A stretch of DNA of 64,000 nt from Candidatus Skiveiella danica (GTDB lineage Bacteria > Pseudomonadota > Gammaproteobacteria > Burkholderiales > Burkholderiaceae_C), in assembly GCA_016721925.1 (NCBI GenBank), contig JADKHE010000011.1, forward strand, positions 496,001-560,000. Reading direction: 5' to 3'. The notes under the pieces are model-generated. The model worked only from the letters and a program-made list of their open reading frames with translations. It was not told the DNA's origin and searched no databases. Every line of letters begins with the position of its first letter. Positions within the stretch are counted from its first letter, which is position 1. The translations under genes were made by a program, and so were the position numbers. Below, one piece after another: positions 1 through 8,109 of the stretch.

Positions 1-65
1 CGGTCTTCCGGTTCACGCTGCCGGCCGTGGCCAACCGCAAGGCCAAAGTGCCCTCGATAGAATGA
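1..65 (+). CDS. C-terminal end of a sensor histidine kinase (partial)
   Basis: The reading frame entering the window encodes VFRFTLPAVANRKAKVPSIE and stops at 63-65. A G/T-x-F-x-F-T-L-P stretch is the usual last strand of the HATPase domain of sensor kinases. It ends 4 bp before the FixJ-type response regulator, as expected for a kinase-regulator pair. Only about 20 residues are visible, so the input signal cannot be guessed. Confidence 0.6.
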   Translation, partial: VFRFTLPAVANRKAKVPSIE

Positions 66-69
66 TCCG

Positions 70-702
70 ATGCAACCGGTTCTGAATGGCATGGTCTTCA
101 TCGTCGACGACGATGTCAGCGTGCGCGAGGCGCTCGCCTGGCTGCTGCGGTCGCGCCGACTGCCGAGTGAGGCATTCGAAAGCGCCGAGGCGTTTGAGGC
201 GATGCTCGCCCGTCCGGGCTCGGACCTGGGCCGGCAGCCCGCCTGCCTGATGCTCGATGTTCGCATGCCAGGGCTGAGCGGGCTGGCCTTGTTCGACCGG
301 TTGCTGGAGCGCGGCCTCGTCGACAGGCTGCCCGTGATTTTCCTGACCGGTCATGCCGACGTGCCCACCGCCGTGGATGCGGTCAAGCGCGGCGCCTTTG
401 ACTTCTGCGAAAAACCCTTTTCCGACAATGCGCTGGTGGACCGAATCGAGCAGGCGCTGGCGCAATCGGCTGCGGTGCTGGAGGTGAGCGCCCGCAAGGA
501 GCGCCTGCAAGCTCTGCTTGGCGAACTGACCGAGCGTGAGTGCGATGTGATGCGTCTCGTGGTCGAAGGCTTGCCGAACAAGCTGATCGCGGATCAACTC
601 GACATCAGCGTGCGCACGGTCGAAGTGCACCGTGCCCGGGTGTTCGACAAAATGGACGTCAAGTCGGCCGTCGAGCTGGCCAATTTGCTACGACAAATGT
701 AG
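70..702 (+). CDS. FixJ/NarL-type two-component response regulator
   Basis: This 210-residue DNA-binding response regulator should receive phosphate from the kinase ending just upstream. The receiver domain (about residues 8-125) shows the acidic DDD cluster at 13-15, phospho-acceptor Asp63 in LMLDVRMPG, Thr93 in FLTGH and Lys115 in CEKPF. A LuxR-type helix-turn-helix follows at about 148-205 (LTERECDVMRLVVEG, then IADQLDISVRTVEVHRARVFDKM). This architecture matches FixJ/TtrR-like regulators, which dimerise on phosphorylation and activate transcription. Its targets are unknown. The gene is followed after 25 bp by the end of an opposing small gene. Confidence 0.9.
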   Translation: MQPVLNGMVFIVDDDVSVREALAWLLRSRRLPSEAFESAEAFEAMLARPGSDLGRQPACLMLDVRMPGLSGLALFDRLLERGLVDRLPVIFLTGHADVPTAVDAVKRGAFDFCEKPFSDNALVDRIEQALAQSAAVLEVSARKERLQALLGELTERECDVMRLVVEGLPNKLIADQLDISVRTVEVHRARVFDKMDVKSAVELANLLRQM

Positions 703-727
703 CAAACAATCACCATCGGATGCTGGG

Positions 728-892
728 TCAGGGCGATTTTTCTTCGGATTTCCGGGTTGGGGCGGCGGTTGGCACCCCGCCATCTTCACGCGCGGGCGGT
801 TCGCCGCCCTTGCGGCCGGAGAACATCGTCCACCAGACGATCAGCACCAGCAGCAACAAGGCACCCAGCGCTTCAAGCAAGATCAGACCCAT
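728..892 (-). CDS. Small single-pass membrane protein (54 aa)
   Basis: This short gene lies inside a longer open frame. Translation from the ATG at 892 gives one hydrophobic helix (about residues 2-23, ending WWTMFSG) and then a charged, Pro/Ala-rich cytoplasmic-type tail. The start is supported by a perfect AAAGGAG Shine-Dalgarno 7 bases upstream (900-906, minus strand). I recognise no family, so the function is unknown. It is divergent from mltA, and its start codon sits directly on the presumed mltA start, so the two probably share a very compact control region. Confidence 0.6.
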   Translation of the reverse strand: MGLILLEALGALLLLVLIVWWTMFSGRKGGEPPAREDGGVPTAAPTRKSEEKSP

Positions 893-2018
893 CAGACGAC
901 TCCTTTGGCAACTCGGTGGAGCCGCCATTGTAGGAATGCTGGCCAGTTGCGCCACGTCACCGCCGCCGGCCGCGCCCGCGCCCGCGTCGCCGCAGATCGC
1001 AGACGACGACAGGGCGCCCCTGCCGCCCCCGATCCTGCAGGCCAAGAGCCGCTGGGTGCCGGTGCGCTGGGCCGAGCTGCCGGGCTTCGAGCAAGACCCG
1101 CTGCACGAGGCCTGGAACGCCTGGGTCAAGAGCTGCGAGCGTCCGGGCTCGCTGGCCTCCCTTTGTGCGGACGTGCGTCAGCTCAGCATCGCCAGTGCCG
1201 ACGAGCAGCGCGCCTGGCTGCGCGCGCGGCTGCAGCCCTACCGCATCGAGCCCCTGTCCGGGCCGGCGGACGGCCTGTTGACCAGCTATTTCGAACCGGT
1301 TTTTGACGCCTCGCGCAAGGCGCGAGCGGGCTACACCGTGCCCCTGTATCGCCCGCCGGCCAATCTGGGCGTGCGCCGGCCCTGGTACACGCGCCAGGAG
1401 ATCGACACCCTGCCCGAGCCGCGTGCGGCCCTGGCTGGGCGCGAGATCGCCTGGCTGGCGGATCCGATCGATGCGCTGATGCTGCAGATCCAGGGCTCGG
1501 GCCGCCTGCGCGTGACCGAGCCCGACGGCAGCGTGCGCATGGTGCGCATGGCCTATGCCGGCACCAACGACCAGCCCTACCAGAGCGTTGGCCGCTGGCT
1601 GCTGGACCAGGGCGCGGTGCGCGATGCGTCCTGGCCAGGCATCAAGGCCTGGCTGGCGCAGAACCCGCAGCGCACCCAGGCACTGCTGTGGAGCAACCCC
1701 CGGGTGGTCTTCTTCCGCGAAGAGCCGCTCACCGGCCTGGACGCCGCCTTTGGCCCGCGTGGCGCGCAGGGGGTGCCGCTGACACCCGGGCGCTCCATTG
1801 CGGTGGATCCGCAAAGCATCCCTTACGGCACGCCTGTCTGGCTTGCGTCCAACGGTCCGCAGACCAGCCTGAACCGGCTTGTGATGGCCCAGGACACCGG
1901 CAGTGCCATCGTCGGTGCGGTGCGCGCAGACTGGTTCGCAGGCTGGGGCGTCGAGGCGGGGGAACTCGCCGGGCGGCTCAAGCAGCCGCTTCGGATGTGG
2001 GTGCTGTGGCCCAGGTAG
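891..2018 (+). CDS. mltA: Membrane-bound lytic murein transglycosylase A
   Basis: MltA cleaves peptidoglycan glycan strands to 1,6-anhydro-muropeptides from the inner face of the outer membrane. The protein shows a lipoprotein signal (Arg-Arg, hydrophobic stretch, lipobox LASC near 939-950), the MltA domain (TSYFEPVFDASRKA through LQIQGSGRL and YAGTNDQPY) and the C-terminal 3D barrel (MAQDTGSAIVGAVRADWFAG) with the conserved aspartates. The start is problematic. The signal peptide demands initiation at or before 891, but that codon is ATC. The only in-frame alternatives are TTG 810, ATG 720 (both inside the opposing gene) and ATG 936, which removes the signal peptide. A base change in the start codon or sequence error is possible. 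Confidence 0.85.
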   Translation: MRRLLWQLGGAAIVGMLASCATSPPPAAPAPASPQIADDDRAPLPPPILQAKSRWVPVRWAELPGFEQDPLHEAWNAWVKSCERPGSLASLCADVRQLSIASADEQRAWLRARLQPYRIEPLSGPADGLLTSYFEPVFDASRKARAGYTVPLYRPPANLGVRRPWYTRQEIDTLPEPRAALAGREIAWLADPIDALMLQIQGSGRLRVTEPDGSVRMVRMAYAGTNDQPYQSVGRWLLDQGAVRDASWPGIKAWLAQNPQRTQALLWSNPRVVFFREEPLTGLDAAFGPRGAQGVPLTPGRSIAVDPQSIPYGTPVWLASNGPQTSLNRLVMAQDTGSAIVGAVRADWFAGWGVEAGELAGRLKQPLRMWVLWPR

Positions 2019-2054
2019 CCGGGTCCGCCAGGCAGGCGCTGTGGGCCGCGGAAA

Positions 2055-2083
2055 AAAAGCGGGGCCTCCTGGCCCCGCTTTGC
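2055..2083 (-). terminator. Intrinsic terminator of phoX (also opposes mltA)
   Basis: A perfect 9-bp stem AGCGGGGCC/GGCCCCGCT (2058-2066 with 2071-2079, loop TCCT) sits between convergent mltA and phoX. On the minus strand it is followed by seven T residues, so it is a classic intrinsic terminator for phoX. On the plus strand the T-tract is only three bases. Confidence 0.8.
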
Positions 2084-2101
2084 CTCCCTGCCTTGTGAAA
2101 C

Positions 2102-4282
2102 TCAGATGCCGATCGCTCCGCCGTCCTTGCGCGTGACCACGACGGTCGCGGAACGCGGGCGCTTCGTCGAACCGGTCGTCGTCTGGCTGTCGGGCCAGTG
2201 GCTGGTCATGGTGGCCAGCGTGCCGTTCTCACCCGGATGCTGGACGTTGAAGAACAGGGTCTTGCCGTCTGGCGTCACGGCGATGCCGGTGATTTCGCAG
2301 TCCTTCGGTCCGACCAGGAAGCGGCGCACCGTATTTGCGGTGGCATTCGCACCTTTGATGGTAGCCGTGCCGCCAGCCGCCGTCGCTGCGCCGCCGTCGC
2401 CCACCTTGCCTGGCACGGCGGCCAGCATCATGCAGTTGGTCACGTCGGTGTAGGCGCCGTCGTCGGTCTGGATCCACAGCAGGCCGCGCGGGTCGAAATA
2501 CAGGCCGTCAGGGCTGGAGAAATCGTTGACGGCGGTCAGGCCCGACAGGTTCACGTCGGCGGCGGCATCGGACTGGGCTGCAAACAGGTAAATGTCCCAG
2601 GCAAAGCTGGTGGCCGCGACGCTGCCACCTGCCTCGCGCCAGCGGATGATGTGGCCGTTCGGGTTGCCCTTCTGCGAGGTCGATCCCTTCATGTCCTCGT
2701 AGTAGCGCGGATTGGCGGCATCGGGCTTGAGCTGGCTGCCGGTGGGCGTTGCGGTGGTGGCCACGCGGTTGCTGTTGTTGGTGAGGGTCATGTACGCCTC
2801 GCCATTGAGCGGGTTGACGCCACCCCATTCCGGACGGTCCATCTTGGTGGCACCGCGGATGTCGGCGGCAATGCGGGCGTGCGTCACCACGTCGGCCTGG
2901 TCGGCAAAGGCGAAGGTCGTGTTGCTGGCGTCCAGGCCGTTTTTGCCGAAGCTCAGTTCCAGCCATTGACCCGAGCCGTCGGCATTGAACTTTGCGACAT
3001 ACAGCGTGCCTTCGTCGAGGTACTTGGCCCCGGCGGCCATGCCGCCATTGACGTCCTTGGCATCCCACACGGCCTTGGAGACGAACTTGTAGATGTACTC
3101 GTTACGGGCATCGTCGCCCATGTACATCACGATCGGCTGGCCGACCACAGCGGGCGCTGGCCAGGCACCTTCGTGGTTCATTCGGCCGAGCGCCGTTCGT
3201 TTGGCCGGCGTGGAGGTGGGGTTGAAAGGGTCGATCTCGACCACCCAGCCGAACGTATTGGCGATATTGCGGTAGTCGTCGGCGGCCGTGGCACCGGTGA
3301 CCGAGGACGTCCAGCGGGCAAACAGGTCCGTGCTGCCCGCAGTGTCCCAGAGGTAGGGGCTCTTGCGGTTCTCCGGGAGGCCGTAGCGGTTCAGACCCGC
3401 GACTTCCTTGGCGGAGCGCAATGCGTTGTCGCCCGCCGCACGGGCCACAACGTTGAGCCAGTTTTCTTCACAGGTGAGATAGGTGCCCCAAGGGGTGTAG
3501 CCGTTGGCGCAGTTGTTGTTGGTGCCGCGGGTCTTCAACCCATCGGTGGAGAACCTGGTCCTGACCAGCGCGCTGCCCTTGGCCGGGCCGGTGAACACCA
3601 TCTCGGTGGCGGAGGTGACACGGCGGTTGAAGCGCGAGCCGCGCACCATGCCCATGTCGCTGCCGGTCCCGCGCTTGACTTCCACCACGCTCACGCCGTG
3701 CGCATAGATTTCCTTTTCCACTTCGCCGGCGACCCGCGCGGCACCTGCCGTGATGCCGGCCGGGTGCAGGCCGTAGGGCTGCACGACGTATTCGTGGTTG
3801 ACGGCGAGCAGGCCGCGGTCGGAGCGGGCGGCGTCGTACTTGCCGTCTTCGGTCAGGCCGAAGAAGTACATGCCGTCATGGCCATCGCCCACGCGGCGGT
3901 TGTAGGACTCGGCACTTTCGCTGCCGTCGTCCTTCCACGACTCGTCGCCGTAGTGCAGCGGATCGCCCAAGGCATGCAGGATGCTGACCTGGTAGCCCTC
4001 GGGAACGGTCACCAGGTCGTTCAGGTTCTTGGCCACGGCGTTGAAGCCCAGTGACAGCGCCTCGGAGGCTTCGGGCGCTGGATCGTCATTCCCGCCACAG
4101 GCGGACAGGCCCAGCCCCCCCAGCAGGGCGCCAGCGGTGACACTGACGCCGCCCTTGAGTGCGCTTCGCCGGCTCAGTCTCACCGCGAGGATGTCGTCCA
4201 TGTGGGCGTTGGCAGTGAGGTTGACGATCTCGTTGTCGTCGTATTCGGATGCGCGGGTCGGTGACAGCGTGTGATTCGTCAT
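2102..4282 (-). CDS. phoX: PhoX-family alkaline phosphatase, Tat-exported
   Basis: This 726-residue PhoX (DUF839) protein belongs to the Tat-exported phosphomonoesterases that use calcium and iron rather than zinc to release phosphate from organic esters. A Tat signal is visible (SRRSALKGG, twin Arg at 38-39, then a Gly/Ala-rich core), ending LSACGG with Cys62, so it could also be lipidated. Family blocks include YVVQPYGLHPAG, NNNCANGYTPWGTYLTCEENW and MNHEGAWPAPAVVGQP. Translation starts at ATG 4282 with GGAG about 10 bases upstream. A candidate Pho box lies 53-70 bp upstream, which fits induction by phosphate starvation. A strong terminator follows the gene. Confidence 0.9.
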   Translation of the reverse strand: MTNHTLSPTRASEYDDNEIVNLTANAHMDDILAVRLSRRSALKGGVSVTAGALLGGLGLSACGGNDDPAPEASEALSLGFNAVAKNLNDLVTVPEGYQVSILHALGDPLHYGDESWKDDGSESAESYNRRVGDGHDGMYFFGLTEDGKYDAARSDRGLLAVNHEYVVQPYGLHPAGITAGAARVAGEVEKEIYAHGVSVVEVKRGTGSDMGMVRGSRFNRRVTSATEMVFTGPAKGSALVRTRFSTDGLKTRGTNNNCANGYTPWGTYLTCEENWLNVVARAAGDNALRSAKEVAGLNRYGLPENRKSPYLWDTAGSTDLFARWTSSVTGATAADDYRNIANTFGWVVEIDPFNPTSTPAKRTALGRMNHEGAWPAPAVVGQPIVMYMGDDARNEYIYKFVSKAVWDAKDVNGGMAAGAKYLDEGTLYVAKFNADGSGQWLELSFGKNGLDASNTTFAFADQADVVTHARIAADIRGATKMDRPEWGGVNPLNGEAYMTLTNNSNRVATTATPTGSQLKPDAANPRYYEDMKGSTSQKGNPNGHIIRWREAGGSVAATSFAWDIYLFAAQSDAAADVNLSGLTAVNDFSSPDGLYFDPRGLLWIQTDDGAYTDVTNCMMLAAVPGKVGDGGAATAAGGTATIKGANATANTVRRFLVGPKDCEITGIAVTPDGKTLFFNVQHPGENGTLATMTSHWPDSQTTTGSTKRPRSATVVVTRKDGGAIGI

Positions 4283-4334
4283 TGATATAACTCCAAGTTG
4301 AAAGATGCGATAGGGGGGATTCTTTCGAGTGTTT

Positions 4335-4352
4335 GTGACCGCCTTGTGACGG
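4335..4352 (-). promoter_or_regulatory. Candidate Pho box (PhoB site) upstream of phoX
   Basis: Read on the minus strand the site is CCGTCAC-AAGG-CGGTCAC, two 7-bp direct repeats with an 11-bp period. It matches the enterobacterial Pho box (CTGTCAT-n4-CTGTCAY) at about 13 of 18 positions and keeps GTCA in both units. It lies directly upstream of a phosphatase gene in the correct orientation. The site is inferred from sequence pattern and context. Confidence 0.6.
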
Positions 4353-4443
4353 TCCTGCGCCGGGCACGCTGCGGCCCGCCTGTCCCGGCGGGGTTCAACG
4401 CGGTACCATGCCGGTTCGATTCACGCTGTGGCTTGTCTGATCC

Positions 4444-5568
4444 ATGGAGGAAACCGTCCCCCGCATCGCCCGAGAGTCCGCGCCGCAGGGCCCGGTCGCG
4501 CGCACGCTGGGCCGCTGGACGGCCGCGCAGCTGACGATGCCGGGTGTATGGTCCGCGGTCGAGGCCAGCCTGGCGGCACTGAAGGCAGAGCCCGGGATCC
4601 GCTGGGACCTGCGCGACCTGCAGCGGCTGGATCATCTGGGTGCGCAGGCGCTGTGGAACCATTGGGGCCACCAGTGGCCGGCGCAACTGGAAGTGCTGCC
4701 CGATCAAAGAGCCATGCTGGAGCGGGTGGCCCGCTTCGCGGTGGTGCCGCCACCTTATCGGCGGCGCACGCTGTGGGAATACTTTCTGGGTCTGGGCGAA
4801 CTGCTGTTCAAGCTGACCGACCATCTTCAGGACTTGCTGCGTCTGATCGGCCAGCTCATGCTGGACCTGATGCGTCTGGTGCGCGCGCCGCGTGACGGCC
4901 CCTGGCGCGACGTGACGGGGCACATCTTTCATATCGGCGCCACCGCGCTGCCAATCACCGCATTGGTGGGCTTCCTGATCGGGGTGGTCCTGGCCTACCT
5001 CACTTCGCAGCAGCTGCGGCTGTTCGGTGCGGAGATCTATATCGTCAACATCCTGGGTCTGTCGCTGATTCGCGAGCTCGGCCCGGTGCTGGCGGCCGTG
5101 CTGATCGCGGGGCGCTCGGGCTCGGCCATCACCGCGCAGATCGGGGTGATGCGCGTCACCGAGGAGCTCGACGCGATGCGCGTCATGGGCATCCCGCAGG
5201 GCTTCCGTCTGGTGATGCCGCGCGCGATGGCCATGGCGCTGGCCATGCCGCTGATCACGCTGTGGACCACGATTGCGGCGTTGGTGGGCGGCATGCTGGC
5301 GGCCGACATCGTGCTGGGCATCACACCCTCGTACTTCATCAACAACCTGCCGCGTGCGGTGATGGTCAGCAACTTGTGGCTGGCCATGGGCAAGTCGGTG
5401 GTGTTCGGCCTGCTGATCGCCCTGATCGGCTGCCATTACGGCCTGCGCGTCAAACCCAACACCGAAAGCCTGGGGCAGGGCACCACGGCCTCGGTGGTCA
5501 CCTCCATCACGGTGGTGATCCTGATCGACGCGCTGTTTGCCGTGATCTTCAAGAACATCGGGATCTGA
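4444..5568 (+). CDS. MlaE-family ABC lipid-transport permease with N-terminal STAS-like domain
   Basis: This is the permease of an MCE-type ABC transporter that moves phospholipids or other lipids across the envelope. The 374-residue product has an N-terminal STAS-like region (about 20-100; LRDLQRLDHLGAQALW) fused to the MlaE permease (about 115-374). Several membrane segments and the conserved GVMRVTEELDAMRVMGIP coupling loop are visible near residue 235. In classical Mla systems the STAS protein MlaB is separate; here it is fused, as in the other MlaE subgroup. The ATPase, MCE and lipoprotein genes follow with gaps of 3, 12 and 11 bp, so one operon is likely. The substrate is not known. Confidence 0.88.
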   Translation: MEETVPRIARESAPQGPVARTLGRWTAAQLTMPGVWSAVEASLAALKAEPGIRWDLRDLQRLDHLGAQALWNHWGHQWPAQLEVLPDQRAMLERVARFAVVPPPYRRRTLWEYFLGLGELLFKLTDHLQDLLRLIGQLMLDLMRLVRAPRDGPWRDVTGHIFHIGATALPITALVGFLIGVVLAYLTSQQLRLFGAEIYIVNILGLSLIRELGPVLAAVLIAGRSGSAITAQIGVMRVTEELDAMRVMGIPQGFRLVMPRAMAMALAMPLITLWTTIAALVGGMLAADIVLGITPSYFINNLPRAVMVSNLWLAMGKSVVFGLLIALIGCHYGLRVKPNTESLGQGTTASVVTSITVVILIDALFAVIFKNIGI

Positions 5569-5571
5569 CGC

Positions 5572-6411
5572 ATGACGCCGATGTCCGCCACAGCACCCGA
5601 CACCGCTGCCCCCCCTGTGGTGAAACAGGCGCCCGTGGTGGAGATCAGCGGGCTCTGGTCGGTGTTCCACACCGCCGGCGTCGACGTGGTGGTGCACAAG
5701 GACCTGAACCTGACGGTGCCGCACGGCGAGATGCTGGCTATCGTGGGCGGCTCCGGAAGCGGCAAGACCGTGCTGTTGCGCCAGATCCTGGGACTGCAGA
5801 CGCCCTCGCGCGGCAGCGTCACCGTGCTGGGCAAGCCGGCGGCTGTGCTCGGCGCCAAGGGTGCGGCCAGCCGGGTGGGCATGCTGTTCCAGCACGGCGC
5901 GCTGTTCTCGGCCTTCACGGTGCTGGAGAACATCGCTTTTGCGTTGCGCGAGCTCAAGTGCCTGCCCGACAAGCTGATCCGCGACGCCGCGCTGCTGAAA
6001 CTGCAGATGGTCGGGCTGGACGTGAAGCACGCGCACAAGATGCCGGCCGAGCTCTCGGGCGGCATGATCAAGCGCGTCGCCCTTGCGCGCGCGCTGATCA
6101 TGGACCCGCCGCTGCTGTTGCTCGACGAGCCCACCGCGGGGCTGGATCCGGAGAGCGCCGATGCCTTTTGCAACCTGTTGCGCTCGCTGCACCACGAGCT
6201 CGGCCTCACGGTGGTGATGGTCACGCACGACCTCGACACGCTGTTCGAGCTCAGCACCCGGGTGGCCGTGGTAGCCGACCAGAAGATCATCGTCAACGCC
6301 CCGCCGCGCGAGGTGATCGCCTTCCCGCATCCCTTCATTCATGATTTTTTCCTCGGCGAACGGGGCCAGCGCGCAATGGAATTGCTGCGCGAGTACCCGT
6401 TCACGGTGTAA
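5572..6411 (+). CDS. MlaF-type ABC transporter ATPase
   Basis: This is the ATP-hydrolysing subunit that powers the MCE lipid transporter encoded around it. All ABC motifs are present: Walker A GGSGSGKT (59-66), Q-loop FQHGALF near 107, signature LSGGM (161-165), Walker B LLLLDEP (181-187) and switch His219 in VTHD. The FQHGALFSAFTVLENIAF stretch and LSGGM followed by IKR are typical of MlaF/Ttg2A proteins. The ATG at 5572 lies 3 bp after the permease stop, which suggests translational coupling. An in-frame ATG at 5581 is an alternative start. Confidence 0.92.
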   Translation: MTPMSATAPDTAAPPVVKQAPVVEISGLWSVFHTAGVDVVVHKDLNLTVPHGEMLAIVGGSGSGKTVLLRQILGLQTPSRGSVTVLGKPAAVLGAKGAASRVGMLFQHGALFSAFTVLENIAFALRELKCLPDKLIRDAALLKLQMVGLDVKHAHKMPAELSGGMIKRVALARALIMDPPLLLLDEPTAGLDPESADAFCNLLRSLHHELGLTVVMVTHDLDTLFELSTRVAVVADQKIIVNAPPREVIAFPHPFIHDFFLGERGQRAMELLREYPFTV

Positions 6412-6423
6412 AAAGGAAACCTT

Positions 6424-7380
6424 ATGGAAAACAAAGCCCATGCCCTCGCCGCCGGCGCCTTTGTGTTGCTGGTTTCGGCGCTGCTGGTGGCCATGGCCTG
6501 GTGGTTGAGCCGCGAGGGTGGCGTGCGCGTGGCCTACGAGCTCAGCTCGCGGGATTCCGTCTCCGGCCTGAACCTGCAGGCCGCCGTGCGCTTCAAGGGT
6601 GTCCAGGTTGGCAAGGTCACGGCCATCAGTTTCGACCCCAAGGTGCCGGGCAACGTGCTGGTGCGCATCTCGGTTGACACGAACGCGCCGGTCACGCAGG
6701 CCACCTTTGCCACACTGGGCTACCAGGGCGTCACCGGAATCGCGCACGTCCAGCTCGACGACGGGCCGGGCCCCAAGACACCGCTGGTATCCCTCGACGG
6801 CGATCCTCCGCGCATTCCCATGCGCCCGGGCCTGATGGGCCGCATCACCGACCAGGGCACCCAGGTGCTGGTGCAGGTGGAGGAGGCCACCCGGCGCATC
6901 AACCAGCTGTTGTCCCCGGAGAACCAGAAGCTGCTGATGGGCGTGGTGGGCAACGCGGGTGAGGCCGCCCAGGGCTATCGTCAGCTCGCCGAAGATCTGC
7001 GGGCCCTCCTGCAGGCACCGCCCGGCGTGGCCAAGGTGACTGTGCCGGAGCTGCTGAAAACCACGCGCGGCACGCTGCAGTCGCTGCAGGCCACCTCGGG
7101 CGAAGCCCGCCAGACCCTGCAGCGCCTCAATGAAAAGGGCGGCGCGGTGGACAAGCTGGCCGAAGGCGTGGATGCGCTGGCCCAGAGCGCTGGCACGCTG
7201 AACGCCACCACGCTGCCGCGCCTGAACCGCATGAGCGACGATGCCACGCGCGCCGCGCGCCAGTTGGGGCGCACCGCCGGCAACTTGGGCGAAAACCCGC
7301 AATCCCTGCTGTATGGCAACGGCCCCTTGGCGCCCGGGCCCGGCGAGCCCGGTTTCTCGGCCCCGGCCGCCGCCCGTTGA
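6424..7380 (+). CDS. MlaD/MCE-domain substrate-binding protein, membrane anchored
   Basis: This 318-residue MCE protein is expected to form the periplasmic ring that carries lipid for the permease. It has one N-terminal membrane anchor (about residues 8-29), an MCE domain (about 38-118; RFKGVQVGKVTAISFDP, then GYQGVTGIAHVQLDD), and a long helical C-terminal region (about 140-290) rich in Gln, Leu and Ala, as in PqiB/LetB-like and MlaD-like proteins with extended tails. A good ribosome site (AAAAGGAAAC) precedes the ATG. It sits third in the transporter operon, before the auxiliary lipoprotein. Confidence 0.9.
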   Translation: MENKAHALAAGAFVLLVSALLVAMAWWLSREGGVRVAYELSSRDSVSGLNLQAAVRFKGVQVGKVTAISFDPKVPGNVLVRISVDTNAPVTQATFATLGYQGVTGIAHVQLDDGPGPKTPLVSLDGDPPRIPMRPGLMGRITDQGTQVLVQVEEATRRINQLLSPENQKLLMGVVGNAGEAAQGYRQLAEDLRALLQAPPGVAKVTVPELLKTTRGTLQSLQATSGEARQTLQRLNEKGGAVDKLAEGVDALAQSAGTLNATTLPRLNRMSDDATRAARQLGRTAGNLGENPQSLLYGNGPLAPGPGEPGFSAPAAAR

Positions 7381-7391
7381 GCCGGCATTCG

Positions 7392-8072
7392 ATGAAAGTG
7401 TCACCGAACATGACTTCAACTTCCGTAGCAAACAGCGACCGCCGCGCGCTGGGATGGGCTGGTTTTTTCCTTTCCATCCTGTTGATCGGCGGCTGCAGCG
7501 CCCTGCCGGACAAGCCGGTGCGACCCGCGGTCTACGACTTCGGTCCTGGCCTGGTTCCCAAGGCGACGCCCGCGCCGCCCGCCGCTGGAGCTGCGCTGCC
7601 GCCGTTGTTGCTGGCCGACATCGAGGCGCCGGCCACCGTCGACGGCACCGCGGTGCTTTACCGGCTGGCCTATGCGGATGTGCAGCAGGTGCGCCCCTAC
7701 GCCCAGGCCCGCTGGAGCATGCCGCCGGCGCAGCTGGTGCGCCAGCGCCTGCGCGACCCACTCAGCCAGCAGCGCGTGGTGCTCAGCCCCGCCGAAGGGC
7801 CGGCTGGCTGGATCCTGCGCCTGGAGCTGGAAGAGTTCACCCAGGTTTTCGACGCGCCCGATCGCTCGGTGGGCCTGGTGCGCCTGCGCGCCACCTTGCT
7901 GGAGACGGTGAACGGGCGCGAACGGCTGGTGGCGCAGCGTCGCTTCACCGCTCAGCGGCCGGCTCCCAGCGCCGATGCGCCAGGCGGCGTGCGCGCGCTC
8001 ACCGCCGCCAGCGACGCGGCCATCGACGAGATCGTGCAATGGCTGCAGCAGGTGCCTGCGCCCGCGCGTTGA
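7392..8072 (+). CDS. ABC-type transport auxiliary lipoprotein (PqiC/DUF330-like)
   Basis: This outer-membrane lipoprotein partner of the MCE system would by analogy dock the MCE ring at the outer membrane. The lipobox is IGGC, and the mature part has the family pattern YDFGPG, LYRLAYADVQQVRPYAQARW, LRDPLSQQ and LRLELEEFTQVFD. ATG 7392 is used here; ATG 7410 is also possible. The bases for about residues 12-27 coincide with a copy of the dispersed repeat (7425-7470), so this repeat supplies the charged segment and the beginning of the hydrophobic core of the signal peptide. It is the last of four closely packed transporter genes. Confidence 0.82.
   Translation: MKVSPNMTSTSVANSDRRALGWAGFFLSILLIGGCSALPDKPVRPAVYDFGPGLVPKATPAPPAAGAALPPLLLADIEAPATVDGTAVLYRLAYADVQQVRPYAQARWSMPPAQLVRQRLRDPLSQQRVVLSPAEGPAGWILRLELEEFTQVFDAPDRSVGLVRLRATLLETVNGRERLVAQRRFTAQRPAPSADAPGGVRALTAASDAAIDEIVQWLQQVPAPAR
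7425..7470 (+). repeat. Dispersed repeat copy inside the lipoprotein signal-peptide region
   Basis: GTAGC-n8-ACC-n4-CGCGCTGGG-n3-GGC has exactly the element spacing of the copy at 29124-29200 but no dyad. It is read through as protein, encoding ANSDRRALGWAG. The match is by eye and limited to the core elements. Confidence 0.5.
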
Positions 8073-8109
8073 CGCCGGCCAGGGCTGCACGACGCTGGGC
8101 AGAAAGACC

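Noticed and set aside
540..890. Plus-strand frame extending MltA upstream by up to 117 codons
   Set aside because: It overlaps the regulator gene and the well-supported small minus-strand gene, and has no conserved content.
2198..4054. A 618-codon plus-strand frame across phoX
   Set aside because: Antisense of a clearly recognised PhoX gene; Gly/Val/Ala/Arg-rich with no domain.
4405..4430. GGTTCGATTC, reminiscent of a tRNA T-arm
   Set aside because: No acceptor stem, anticodon arm or CCA-compatible end can be built around it; it lies in the leader of the permease gene.
4279..7761. A 1160-codon open frame on the minus strand
   Set aside because: It is the antisense shadow of the MCE transporter operon. 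Its residue composition (Gln, His, Arg, Gly, Ala) is typical of GC-rich antisense frames, and the plus-strand genes have all expected motifs.
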